NCBI RefSeq assembly: GCF_000350225.1
Contig: NW_005179263.1
Span: 21,866-85,865, forward strand
Reading direction: 5' to 3'
Length of the DNA: 64,000 nucleotides
Origin: Chondrus crispus
Taxonomy: Eukaryota > Rhodophyta > Florideophyceae > Gigartinales > Gigartinaceae
Position 1 is the stretch's first letter. Each line of letters begins with the position of its first letter. Made by a program: the position numbers and the translations under genes. Below, one piece after another: positions 44,232 to 55,240 of this stretch. The notes under the pieces were generated by a model. That model did not search any database, was not told where the DNA came from, and saw nothing but the letters and a program-made list of their open reading frames with translations.

Positions 44232-45305
44232 TTCGCCGAATGGATGTACCCTTCGAGTATACAAGGTCTTCCGTCCCGGGATCCCAAGCCGTTAACCGAT
44301 AATCAACACAATGGCATGCCCACCCGTATAGGAAGTTTGTAGCGATTACTCGGAAACGTTCTTGGTGCTTGTTCCCGGCGGAGTGGAACAAGCGTATTCT
44401 TCTTAAAAATGCCTTAGGGCGCTACCCCTATATGTCGGCCAGTGTGGGTCTTTCGACTGTGAACTAAATCAAACGTGCCACGAGTAAGCACAACAACTTT
44501 GCCTGTAGACGAACCAGGACTTTTGGTTACTACCGCGAACGGTCCCTGCAACCGAAATCGGCTTGTCCAAACTTGATACGGTACTGCCTCAGAGGGTCTC
44601 CCACAACACAAGAAGGAAACTGCCTTCGTCGTACTCGTGTGATTTGTTCATAATCACTCCTTGGGTCACCCTCTTCCGTGCGAACCTAATCAAGGTACGC
44701 GACCTTATACACGTATAGTGAGAGGTTCAGTGTTTAGGCACGTATTCTCTTCACCCAGGGGACCGAAGTCGTACCTATAGGGCTAATACCGAGAGCGTTA
44801 CCCACACCGCCGACGCACCTCCCGAAGGCAGAGTGCGGATCGACTAGACCAGTACACTGTGATCCTCCCCGAGGATCAGTAATTCGTCTCTCGACGATTC
44901 TTGGTCGGACCCTCGCTCAAGTCAGATTTCCAATGGCACCAGCCTTTCACCAAGAGCGAGGGTATGTTCCACTGAGGATTTGGCAGTGCGTTGGCCACTA
45001 GGGACTTTCTTCCTCCCGACAAGCGGAAGGCTCACCCACAGCTCACACAACGACTGCCACGACAAAGCTGCAAGACCACAAAGTTGATTTCCAAAAACTG
45101 GGAACTGACGGACCACCAAACTGAAAAATCGGCTGAAACGGTGCTGAAAACGACGGCGAAAACTGAAAAAACTGAAAAACCAAACTCCAAAGCGGAGACT
45201 GAAACTGATACCTTCTTCTTCTGCTTGACGAGCTGAACAAACTGATACTTGAACGACGGCGAAACTCGAACTTGAACCAAAACGAAGACGACGATCAGCG
45301 TTGAA
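44232..45305 (-). other. Leader of full-length C element
   Basis: The structured leader (44232-44965) with the same hairpins and tetraloops, then one copy of the 130-base GTCCCTAGTGGCCAACG unit and a U-rich part next to the primer site. Frames within it are not conserved as proteins. Confidence 0.75.
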
Positions 45306-45319
45306 CTGGGCCCATAACC
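45306..45319 (-). other. Primer-binding site of full-length C element
   Basis: Complement of GGTTATGGGCCCAG next to the 5' LTR. Confidence 0.87.
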
Positions 45320-46017
45320 TATTGAAAGGTCAGCGGGGCAGAGGGAAGAAGGATGGTTGAAGGTTGCTGGTGGTTGACGGGAAAAGAAGTTGATGCCATT
45401 TTACTCTTGGTCGCCAACTATTGGCGCTACTTATACTCTTCGAACTACATACAATACGAGCCATTAGGGCTGGTCACGTGACTCTCCTTCTTGCACTCGT
45501 TGATAATCAAGTGACTCTTCCTGTTGCACTCTCGGTTGATAATCAAGTGACTCTCCTACTTCCACTCTTGGTTGATAATCAAATGACTCTCCTTCTTGCA
45601 CTCTCGGTTGATAATAATTTGGGATCGTTTGAGAGTCAATAATATCTGAATGTACTGTACTGTAGACTACAGATTTTACACTACGATTAATAACCACTGT
45701 AGCACATACGTCATACGTGTCATACACGTGTAGGACAAATGTTATACGTGTCACACACGTGTCAAATCGAGAAAAATGAAACATGTCCAAAATGTCCTGT
45801 AGAGTGCCACGAGGTACATAACTTACACGTGTCAACACCAAAATTGAAACATGCTCGGAAATGATAGGAACGTGCAACCGTGTACAAATATGACACGTGT
45901 CCACGTTGAAGACCAAACATCCTGAGAATGCTCTTGCAAGCATTTTAGGTTTCGTCGATGTACACGTGTGATATCTGTCAGGCTTGGAGCTTAGCATGTG
46001 GTCGAAGATTTCCAACA
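45320..46017 (-). mobile_element. 5' LTR of full-length C element
   Basis: A 698-bp LTR with four minisatellite units (about 45478-45618). On its other side is the polypurine tract of copia copy 7, so it also serves as that copy's 3' LTR. Confidence 0.92.
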
Positions 46018-46028
46018 CTCCCCCTCGA

Positions 46029-46490
46029 TCACATGCTTTTACTGGACACTGCAAGCCCCAGAAGTTCTACCAACTTCTGGAATAGAATTCGCCCAAGTGC
46101 TTTGGTTAAGATATCGGCAGGCATGGAAGTGGTCGGACAATGCGACAAATGCACAATGTTTCTCTTAATAGCATCTCGTACGTAGTGGTATTTTACATCA
46201 ACATGTTTGTTGCGACGGTTGATCGATTCATTCTGTGCAAACGAAATCGTCCCTGCATTGTCACACGCCATCATGATCGTGGGATCAGAATCAAGTCCGA
46301 GGACATCAGCAACAACTTGACGCAACCAGGTCGCCTCCTTACACGCTTCACATAGTGCAATGTACTCAGCTTCACACGTCGAAGTTGCAACCACAGTCTG
46401 TTTCCGGGAACTCCAACTGATAGCTCCACCACAGAACTTGAAAACATATCCGCTGGTCGACTTGCGAGAGTCTGAACAACCGGCCCAGTC
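46029..46490 (-). pseudogene. copia copy 7: RNase H C-terminal part
   Basis: Covers DWAGCSDSRKSTSG to the end SSKSM with the polypurine tract. Upstream of it, reverse transcriptase and most of RNase H are replaced by a D-element fragment. One residue of the GCDNAGT box reads ACDNAGT. Confidence 0.87.
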
Positions 46491-46629
46491 ACGAATGGTA
46501 GCGTAAATCTGGGCCCATAACCTGATGTTAAAATCGAGGTCTGAAAAATTTGCCGCAAAAATTCGTTACCCACTAGGCCACAGGCGCTGGCTTCTTGGTG
46601 TCCCCTTGGGCGCGCTCACTATTTCAACA
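46491..46629 (-). mobile_element. D element fragment: LTR, primer site, part of internal region
   Basis: LTR 46523-46629 is complete (107 bp) with an exact outer end. The primer site is at 46509-46522, and the internal region stops in CGAATGG at the T arm of the tRNA-like part. The junction with copia at 46488-46491 has a shared TCA. The other LTR and about 1.2 kb of copia are missing, consistent with deletion after insertion. Confidence 0.88.
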
Positions 46630-47621
46630 GAGGTGATACATCATCTTCATCATTCTCACCTACAGAGTGAGTGTCCTCGTTTTCAATAACCTCCCCTGAA
46701 ATTTCATCCTCTTCCGACCCAACCTCATTAGCATTTGGGGTATCGGCTTCATTCTCATTGTCGCCACCGAGCAATACAACGCCCACGTCAGAGCTGATTG
46801 AATCTTTTTCATGTGCAGGAATGTCATGCATCCCACATGTCGATTCATCAAACTTGGCATCTCGTGAAACAACAACTTTACTCAACTCTCCGTCCCAAAG
46901 TTTGTATGCTTTACTGCATTGCGAATAACCGAGAAACATCGCTTCACGCGCTCGCAAGTCAAGCTTACGGAGCTCTAATTTCGGTAATGTATACCAACAC
47001 TTTGACCCAAATACTCGCAAATGGCCAACATTTGGAGTTGACTTCATCCAAATGTGATGGGGAGTCGTGTTAACTGGCAAAGCCCGTGAAGTAACTCGAT
47101 TGCGTACATATACTGCAGTGGCAAGAGCCTCTGCCCAGAATCGTTTACTGACCTGTTTATGAGAAAGCATGGAACGGACAAGATCAATCAAGGTTCGATT
47201 TAAACGTTCAGCAACACCGTTTTGTTCAGGTGTGTAGGCAGTGGTGAGCTGGTGCTGTGTACCGTTTGAATCCAAATATGACTTGAATTCTGTCGACAAG
47301 TACTCTCCCCCTCGATCAGTGCGAAGCACCTTCACTTTGCGACCAGTGTGCGTTTGGGCAAACTGTTCATACAAGTTGTATTTTGCAAACGCCTCAGATT
47401 TATTTCTCATCGTGTACACAACAACCCAGTTCGAGTGATCATCTACAAATGTAATGAAGTATCTCGAACCACCAATGGACTGTACTTCGAGCGGACCGCA
47501 AACGTCAGAATGTACCAAGTCAAGACAGTTCTGTGCTCGAGACGATGATCGCTGTTTTGGGATTACTGCTCGAGTTGCTTTGCCGAACACACACCCAGGA
47601 CAAACGAGAGAGTGATTGTCA
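46630..47621 (-). pseudogene. copia copy 7: integrase and linker part
   Basis: Integrase from CPGCVFGKATR through HSDV, RTDRGGEY and NGVAER, then VVSRDAKFDESTCG and the acidic linker to SVGENDEDDVSP, where the D LTR cuts it. At 47622 an A1 LTR interrupts the zinc domain of the integrase. Sequence is almost identical to the full-length C copy. Confidence 0.88.
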
Positions 47622-48885
47622 TATTGAAAATGTGCGACCACATGCTGTTATCTGAAAAGGTCAAAATCGAGTGACACGTGTACATGACTGCACGGTCCGG
47701 GCGCTCTTACCCATATCACGACATGACACGTGTAAAATCCCAGATTTTGGGGTTCCGGGGACGAAAGTGGCCTCTCGGAGGGTCATGCAAATTTGCATAG
47801 TTTTGCCAAGTGGAACCTTGGCCCGTAGCACTATAGACTACACAGGAAATACTGCAATTCTATTGGCCCTCAGGTCTAATGCTGCAAATATATTTGTCGA
47901 GCGTTGTCCACGTGTGCGTCATTGGCCTTGTGATGTACTTTAAATGGCCTGTATATGCCAGAATTACGTTGTTTTGGGGGTTTCAAGTGGTTTGCCATGG
48001 TTGTAATGGGTAATTGCATGGGGTCTCCGGGCGGGACACATGTATGCCGTGTACACATGTACACGTCGCCAGGTGGATTCGTGTACGTACACATGTACAC
48101 GCATCCAGGTGTATGCCCATGAGGGTTTACAGTTTTACAGTGTCAGACTGTTTGCGATCCTGCGCGTGTCCGAGTACAGTGCATGTGAATCAAAAGTACA
48201 ACAAGTACTTCTCGCGAGAGGAATACAGTTGTGCGATTATTCTGTGTACGCGTCACGCTGTATGCGAGTCTTGCGTGAGCACGCGCCGTTGCACTGTGCT
48301 CTCGTCATGGTGCGCCGTTGGATGCAAGTTCATGACAGTACTCGTGTGATTTACATGTATTCTCATGTGAGTTGTGTAGAGAGTCTGGATGCACATTGTT
48401 ATAACTTGCCATAATTGTCTGACAGTGCTTGGCGAAATTAGTAAGTTGAGAAACAAGGATACGTATGGCGATTGTGATATGAAAGACGTTTGCGTTGTTG
48501 GAAATAGACAAGTGCCAAGTTGTTCGTTGCACAACAATGAAGTCTGGCATGACTGGATGCAGATTAGTAAGGTGTGAAACAGTTGCATGCATAGGGCCAT
48601 GGTTTACAGTCATTTGGAATGTGTAGAAATAGTTGTGAGCTAATAGTTACGAATCGATTCGTAAGGTGGAAATCGAACAGTATGGTCGGGCCACAAGAGG
48701 ACCGCGCTTGGTCGCGCATAGTAGAGTATGGTTTACTGGGAGTCGGAGTAGAGCGATAGTGTAGCACTCGAAGTGTATAAGTATCGCAGGAAAACGGCTT
48801 CAAAGTAAACCTCGGTACCAACTCCTTCACTCACACACATGAACCTGCCTTCCTTCTTTCCCTTGCCCCTCCGAACCTACCATTA
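47622..48885 (+). mobile_element. 5' LTR, copia family A (A1), of zinc-finger element copy 2
   Basis: A 1264-bp LTR inserted in copia copy 7 and followed by primer site and internal region. No matching 3' LTR is found, because D and B sequences replace the downstream end. TATA and ACACGTGT sites are as in 13739-15002. Confidence 0.93.
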
Positions 48886-48899
48886 GGTTATGGGCCCAG
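48886..48899 (+). other. Primer-binding site of zinc-finger element copy 2
   Basis: GGTTATGGGCCCAG abutting the A1 LTR. Confidence 0.87.
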
Positions 48900-49262
48900 T
48901 CCCTCGCTGTCGTTTCACTGCATGAGTCTGTCGTTCTCGTTCCGTTGTTTCTGCCGTCGTTGTCGCTGTCGTTTTCGCTGCCGTTTCTCGTCGTTCTTTC
49001 CGCTGGTCTTCTCGCTGTCGTTGTCGCTCTCGTTCTTGCCGTCGTTCTTGGTTTTGGTTTTCGCTGCTGCTGTCGTTCTTGCTCTCTTGTGTGAATTGGT
49101 TTTGGTCATCGCCCCCGCTGTCTTCGTTGTCTTCGTTCTTGGTTTGGCTTTTGTTCTTGCTGTGGTTCTTGCTGCTGTCTCTGTCTTTGGTCTTCGTCTT
49201 CGTTTCCGCTCCCGCTACCGCCGTCGTCGTCAATCTCGCATTTGGTTTTTCTTCGTTCTCTC
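48900..49262 (+). other. Pyrimidine-rich leader of zinc-finger element
   Basis: Dense words such as GTCGTT, CTCGTT and GTCGCT give long Phe, Leu, Val and Arg-rich chance frames on one strand and Lys, Thr and Glu-rich frames on the other. Probably 5' untranslated sequence; a comparable tract follows the B primer site at 25411. Confidence 0.65.
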
Positions 49263-49934
49263 ATGCAAAGTAAGTTTTGAGTTTCTTTCCATTTCCTACA
49301 CATCTAAGTGATTGTCTTTGCACGTTTTGGTGGTTCTTAAGAGCAATAATTCCAAAATCTGTTACTGACGATTATCTTCATATTCCTTATTGTGAATACC
49401 TGTTTTTACGGGGTTGTGTTAGATCTGGAATTAGTACCGGTGCGCTCTGCGCCTGGGAAGCTGGTCACCGGTCGAACGGTTCGGACATCGGAGGTTGTAT
49501 CCGTTGAGGTGCTTGAGCCTGAGGATCAACCTTCACCTCGGCTCACGCTTCCGGGTCCGTCCTCGAGTTGCGCACCATATAGGATTCCTCGTATTCCGCG
49601 CTCTGTTCCCGCACCAATAAAGAGAACTACGCATCGACTTTCTGCTCGGAAAGCGGCTGTTCTCGCGGATAAAGAGTTTAAGCGTGAGCGCAAGAGGAAT
49701 CGTAAGGTGTGCCCGCGGTATAAGCGGTATTGTAAAGTGTGCGGCGTTAGTGGCAATAGTGCGAAGGCCTTTTACGACCACATTCAGTCTAGGTCTCATC
49801 GCATTCAAGTTGCCAACGCTAAGGAGACTCCGCGTTGTATCCCTTGCAATCGCGTATTTGAGTCTCACGGGCACCTGAAGTGCCACGAGGACGGTGCGGC
49901 ACACTTAAAGGAAGTTTCTGAACAGAATAGTTAG
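49263..49934 (+). CDS. Double U1-type C2H2 zinc-finger protein of an LTR element (spliced)
   Basis: Exon 1 is ATGCAAA (49263-49269), then GTAAGT opens a 153-bp intron (49270-49422) ending GTTAG. Exon 2 runs to TAG 49932-49934. Phase is kept across the junction, giving about 172 residues. Without splicing the exon 2 frame has no ATG. Residues about 75-95 are basic (KEFKRERKRNRKVC). Two fingers of the form C-X2-C-X12-H-X5-H follow (YCKVCGVSGNSAKAFYDHIQ, then CIPCNRVFESHGHLKCHEDG). This spacing is typical of U1-type or JAZ-like fingers that bind RNA or double-stranded nucleic acid. There is no similarity to gag-pol. It could be a captured host gene or an accessory gene; its role is unknown. AATAAA lies 13 bases after the stop. 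Confidence 0.65.
49270..49422 (+). other. Probable intron of zinc-finger gene copy 2
   Basis: GTAAGT at the 5' end, TTAG at the 3' end, candidate branch site TACTGAC at 49363-49369. Length and ends equal those of copy 1. Confidence 0.62.
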
Positions 49935-49946
49935 GGATTTCATCCA

Positions 49947-49952
49947 AATAAA
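49947..49952 (+). terminator. Possible polyadenylation signal AATAAA
   Basis: AATAAA follows the zinc-finger stop codon by 12 bases, just before a D element begins at 49965. Confidence 0.4.
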
Positions 49953-49964
49953 TTCACATATCTG

Positions 49965-50338
49965 TGATGTTAAAATCGAGGTCTGAGAAATTTGCCGCAA
50001 AAATTCGTTAACCACTAGGCCACAGACGCTGGCTTCTTGGTGTCCCCTTGGGCGCGCTCACTATTTCAACACTCCCCCTCGACCAGGGGACGCCAAACAC
50101 ACGGCGCGGGTCACTGCACAACACACAGGCAGGTACGTTCCCAAGTGTGATACAAACAAACATTGCGCCGCCCAAGTGCACCCGGTGAGAATCGAACTCA
50201 CGAATGGTAGCGTAAATCTGGGCCCATAACCTGATGTTAAAATCGAGGTCTGAAAAATTTACCGCAAAAATTCGTTAACCACTAGGCCACAGACGCTGGC
50301 TTCTTGGTGTCCCCTTGGGCGCGCTCACTATTTCAACA
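49965..50338 (-). mobile_element. D element, complete, minus strand (374 bp)
   Basis: 3' LTR 49965-50071, internal region with polypurine tract and primer site (50218-50231), 5' LTR 50232-50338. The tRNA-like halves are present with A and B boxes unchanged; the acceptor 5' strand reads GCGTCTG, still able to pair through wobble. No target duplication is visible because a second internal piece follows. Confidence 0.92.
50218..50231 (-). other. Primer-binding site of D element
   Basis: Complement of GGTTATGGGCCCAG, between LTR 50232-50338 and the tRNA-like 3' half. Confidence 0.85.
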
Positions 50339-50389
50339 CTCCCCCTCAACCGGGGGACGACAAACACACGGCGCGGGTCACTGCACAAC
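50339..50389 (-). mobile_element. Second D element remnant in tandem
   Basis: CTCCCCCTCAACC and the adjoining internal sequence (GACAAACACACGGCGCGGGT) repeat the 3' internal end of a D element, sharing the LTR at 50232. This gives a head-to-tail D arrangement, truncated at CACTGCACAAC. Confidence 0.8.
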
Positions 50390-50414
50390 AGCATGTGGTC
50401 GTAGAATTACAACA
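50390..50414 (-). mobile_element. Stub of a B LTR (outer 25 bp)
   Basis: AGCATGTGGTCGTAG, then AATTACAACA, is the complement of the 5' end of a B LTR. Its exact outer end abuts copia RNase H, showing a former insertion; the rest was replaced by D sequences. Confidence 0.8.
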
Positions 50415-53400
50415 TTGCTCCACCGCAGAGCTTGAAAACATATCCGCTGGTCGACTTGCGAGAGTCTGAACAACCGGCCCAATCAGCATCACCGAAGCCG
50501 AACAACTCCGGCGATTTGGATTTATTGTCAAACACGATTCCTAAGTTTTGAGTCCCTTGCACATATCGCATTACCCGTTTCACACCTGCCCAGTGTGACT
50601 CACATGGGTTGGCAGAATGTTGGGAAAGCTTTCCAATGGCGTATGCCAAGTCTGGACGAGTGCCAACCATCAAGTACATAAGGCAACCGACTGCCTCACG
50701 ATACGGTGCCTTTGTTTCGGAGTCGTTTTCGATAGAATTCGTGGTTTTGCGACATTGTTCCATTGGAGTCAGAGAAGGGTTACAAGTCGACATTTTAAAA
50801 CGGTCAAGCACATTTAATGCATACTTAGTTTGAGTGAGACTCAATGTCTTGATAGTGCGATCTCTTTGAATCTCAAGACCAATGCAGACTTTTGCCTCAC
50901 TAAGGTCTTTCATCTCAAACCGTTTGTTAAGCTCCCCCTTCATCCATTTGATGGCATGGATATCACTACCAGCGAGCAACAAGTCATCGACATAAAGTGC
51001 AATTTGCATGATAGTGTTACCGATGCGTTTAATGTAGAGACAAGGATCACTACGCGAAGTCTCGAATCCCAATTCACCAATTAAGAAATCATCCACTTTG
51101 GCATGCCATTGACGATGTGCTTGTTTAAGATCGTAAAGTGCTTTCAAAAGTTTGCACACGTGATCACTTTTGCACTTGGCAACGCAGCCTTCGGGTTGCT
51201 CCATGTAGATGTCTTCATCCATGTCGCCGTTCAAAAACGCAGTCACGACATCCATCTGATGAAGTTCAAGGTCGTAATGAGCAACTAAGGCAAGAAGTAG
51301 ACGAATAGTCGTAAACTTTATGACAGGGGCATATGTCTCAGTATAGTCAAGACCTTGCACTTGCTGGAATCCACGAGCAACAAGTCTGGCTTTTGCACTT
51401 TCAACTATATTGCCATTTGCATCAGGCAGTTGCTTGACATTGAAAACCCATCGAGATGTCAAGATGTTTGACGCCTCAGATCGAGGAACAAGTTTCCAAG
51501 TCCGATTCTTTGTCTGCGAGGCAAGTTCTTTGTCAATGCCGGTCTGCCAAAATGCAGCTCTAGGCCCGTTGGTTGCCTGGTTGAAAGTCTTGGGACCTTC
51601 AATAGCGACATGCGCATGTGAAAGAAGAGCAGCTGCAACGTTGCTCCTCCACCATGATCCGGGAGGTCTGCTGACTCGAGACGATCTTCGCACAGCTGGA
51701 GTCGGAGTAGGAGGGGTGACATTCGGAGCTTCGACGGCAGTGGGTACATCATCTTCATCTTCATCATTCTCACTTACAGAATGAGCGCCATCGTTTTCAA
51801 GAACCTCCTCCGAAACTTCATTCTCTTCAGAACCGACCTCATCCGTATTTGGGGTATCAGCTGTATTCCCATTGTCGCCATCGAGCAGTACAACATCAAC
51901 ATCAGAGTTGATTGAATCACTTTCGTGTGCAGGAATGTCATGTATACCACATGTCGATTCATCAAACTTGACATCCCGTGACACAACAATTTTATTCAAC
52001 TCTCCGTCCCAAAGTTTGTATGCCTTACTGCATTGCGAGTACCCAAGAAACATCGCTTCACGCGCTCGCAAGTCCAGCTTACGGAGCTCTAATTTTGGTA
52101 ATGTATACCAACACTTTGACCCAAATACTCGCAAATGGCCAACATTTGGAGTGGAATTCATCCAAATGTGGTGCGGAGTTGTATTAACGGGCAAAGTGCG
52201 TGAAGTAACTCGATTACGTACATATACCGAAGTGGCAAGAGCCTCGGCCCAGAATCGCTTACTGACCTGTTTATGAGAAAGCATTGAGTGGACGAGATCA
52301 ATCAAAGTTCGATTTAAACGTTCAGCAACACCGTTTTGTTCAGGGATGTACGCCGTTGTGAGTTGGTGCTGCGTACCGTTTAAATCTAGATGCGACTTGA
52401 ATTCCGTCGACAAGTACTCTCCCCCTCGATCAGTGCGAAGCACCTTTACTTTGCGACCAGTGTGAGTTTGAGCCAACTTTTCATACAACTTGTATTTTGC
52501 AAACGCCTCAGATTTATATCTCATCGTGTACACAACTACCCAGTTGGAGTGATCATCTACAAATGTAATGAAGTATCTCGAACCACCAATGGACTGTACT
52601 TCGAGCGGACCGCAAACGTCAGAATGTACCAAGTCAAGACAGTTCTGTGCTCGAGACGATGATCGCTGTTTTGGGATTACTGATCGCGTTGCTTTGCCAA
52701 ACACACACGCAGGACAAATGGGAGAGTGATTGTCAGACTTCGGATTCATTGCACTGATGACATCGCTTTGACGAACGTTGATGCCACTTACCACATTATT
52801 GTGAATCATTGATGCGATTCCTTGTACATTAACATGGGCCATGCGTTCATGTAGCGTCTGCAGGGTAACTACGTGAGAAGAAAAGGTTTCATTCATGACG
52901 TCAAGTATGTACAAATCCCCAACTTGACTCGCTGTGACAACTACAGTTGGTCCTGTAGTAACGCGGTATTTCTCATTTTCAAATGACACTTGCAAACCCT
53001 TTGAAACCATTTGGGTAACAGACAGTAGCGAGTATCCGAAATCAGGGACATGCAAAACGTTTGACAATTTGCAAGGATGTGGACTACCGTTGACGTTCAA
53101 CATGAATTCTACCTCGCCGCGACCAGCGACATTAGCTCTAGCCTTCGTGCCCATCTCGACTGATCCAGATTGCATCTGTTCATACGTAACGAACAAAGAG
53201 CGATCAAACGTAATGTGAGCGCTGCAACCGGAATCGACAAGCCATGACCTTGCGTTTGCAGCCCTCTTTTCTGGAGTGGAAGTCGAAAGCAAGCAAGTAA
53301 AGTTACTCTCTGCAAAGGCAGCAGTAGAATTGTCATTTCGAGAAACGAATGCACTTGGCTTCAAGGCAGTGTTGCGTGACCGAAACCCATCTGGCGGCGC

Positions 53401-54126
53401 AGGTCGGCGCCCATTCACGTCCTTGCCCCAGCAATGCGCTGCAGTATGCCCATGTCTGTTGCAATTCGTACATTTCATATCGCGTCGAATAGGCATACGA
53501 TTGACAAGTGCAGGTGCATGTGGTGATGAAGCAGAAGCAGTCTTCATGCTTTCTCGTTGTTCTTCTTGCAGCAGACGACTCTTCACAAAATCGAGTCCAA
53601 ACACTTTATCTTCATTGCCAAGTGCGTCAAGAGCAACAATCAGGTTATCGAATCGTGGAGGCAAGCCATTCAACACAGCCATTGCAATTTCTTTATCGTC
53701 AATCTCAACACTCATTGACTGCAATCTGGCAGCAAGTTGCTTCACACGATTGATGAACACGAGCACTTTCTCGGATGGGAGCATGGATACAGTGTGAAAG
53801 TCGCGACGCGCGGCAAGTTTGTTGAGCAAAGTATGACGCTCAAACACATTCAGAATTGCTTCCCATGTCTCTTTCGCACTGCTACACTCTCGCACATGGT
53901 GCAAGTAGTCATCAGAAAGCGTGAGTCCGATGACTGCCTTTGCTTTTGCGTCACCACGGATCCATTTTCTCCGGTCATCTGACGTCGCATTCTCCGGGAT
54001 ATCATCAAAAACGTATTGATCGACATCTCGGAGAGCAAGCAGTAGCTCGATTTTCTGCTTCCAGATGTAAAAGTTAGATGCGGTCAGCTTCTCGATTCTG
54101 ACCGATCCAGAGCTTTGGTCATCCAT
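50415..54126 (-). pseudogene. copia copy 8: gag-pol lacking the RNase H end
   Basis: ATG at 54126. About 1237 residues of uninterrupted gag-pol: zinc knuckle CTNCNRHGHTAAHC, protease VDSGCSAH, integrase HSDV, RTDRGGEY and NGVAER, RT YVDDLLLAGSD, and RNase H to FKLCGGA. There the stub of a B LTR ends the frame. The C-terminal 100 or so residues of RNase H, the polypurine tract and the 3' LTR are missing. This copy is otherwise undamaged, so its loss of function is due to a late insertion or deletion. Confidence 0.92.
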
Positions 54127-55240
54127 TTCGCCGAATGGATGTACCCTTCGAGTATACAAGGTCTTCTGTTCCGGGATCCCAAGCCGTTAACCGATAGTCA
54201 ACACAATGGCAAGCCCACCCACCCGTACAAGAAGTTTGTAGCGATTACTCGGAAACGTTCTTGGTGCTTGTTCCCGGCGGAGTGGAACAAGCGTATTCTT
54301 CTTAAAAATGCCTGAGGGCGCTACCCCTGTATGTCGGCCAGTGCGGGTCTTTCGACTGTGAACTGAATCAAACGTGCCACGAGTAAGCACAACACTTTGC
54401 CTGTAGACGAACCAGGACTTTTGGTCACTGCCGCGAACGGTCCCTGCAACCGAAATCGGCTTGTCCAAACTTGATACGGTACTACCCCAACGAGGTTTCC
54501 CACAACACAAGAATGAAACTGCCTTCGTCGTACTCGTGTGATTTGTTCACAATCACGCCTAGTGTCACCCTCTTCCGTGCGAACTTAATCAAGGTACGCG
54601 ACCTTATACACGTATAGTGAGAGGTTCAGTGTTTAGGCACGTATTCTCTTCACCCAGGGGACCGAAGTCGTACCTATAGGGCTAATACCGAGAGCGCTAC
54701 CCACACCGCCGACGCACCTCCCGAAGGCAGAGTGCGGATCGACTAGACCAGTACACTGTGATTCTCCCCGAGGATCAGTGTTTCGTCTCTCGACGATTCT
54801 TGGTCGGACCCTCGCTCAAGTCAGATTTCCAATGGCACAAGCCTTTCACCAAGAGCGAGGGTATCGGCAGCTACGACGATCACCGGCGTGATCGAAGGGC
54901 AGTCTTCTTGGATTGATATGGTACGTTGGCGACTAGGGACTACACACACAGCTCACACAACGATTGCCAAGACCAAGCTGCAACAGACACGAAGAAAATC
55001 CACCAAGTTGAAACGACAGCAGGTAGACGGAGACGAACGACCAAGATGATAACGACAGCAAGTAGACGGCGATAGAACAAAACAAACGACGGCGGCGATG
55101 AAAACGGCGGCGGAAACGACAGCAGAAACCAAAACGAGAACGACACCGGAGACCAAAACGAGAACGACAGCAGAAACAAACACGAAAACGGCAGCAGAAA
55201 CTGAGAACGAGCACTCACACAGCGGAACAATAACGTTGAA
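54127..55240 (-). other. Leader of copia copy 8 (B type)
   Basis: The conserved structured leader (54127-54860) is shared with the C element. It is then followed by the B-specific part with hairpin GATCACCGGCGTGATC and the pyrimidine-rich tract (purine-rich on this strand) beside the primer site. Confidence 0.75.

Larger units (their letters stand above)
39350..46017 (-). mobile_element. Full-length copia family C element (6.67 kb)
   Basis: In element order it holds a 5' LTR (45320-46017), primer site, leader, single gag-pol frame, polypurine tract and 3' LTR (39350-40122). The two LTRs differ mainly in minisatellite unit number (4 against 6). Directly outside the 5' LTR lies the 3' end of another C element rather than flanking DNA, so the two are joined head to tail by a shared LTR and no target duplication can be recognised. 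Confidence 0.92.

Noticed and set aside
44232-44264. Upstream extension of gag starting at a TTG (11 residues before MDDQ)
   Set aside because: The ATG at 44231 is the first ATG in frame, is conserved in all copies (36 bases past a conserved CTTGTATAC), and TTG starts are rare in eukaryotes.
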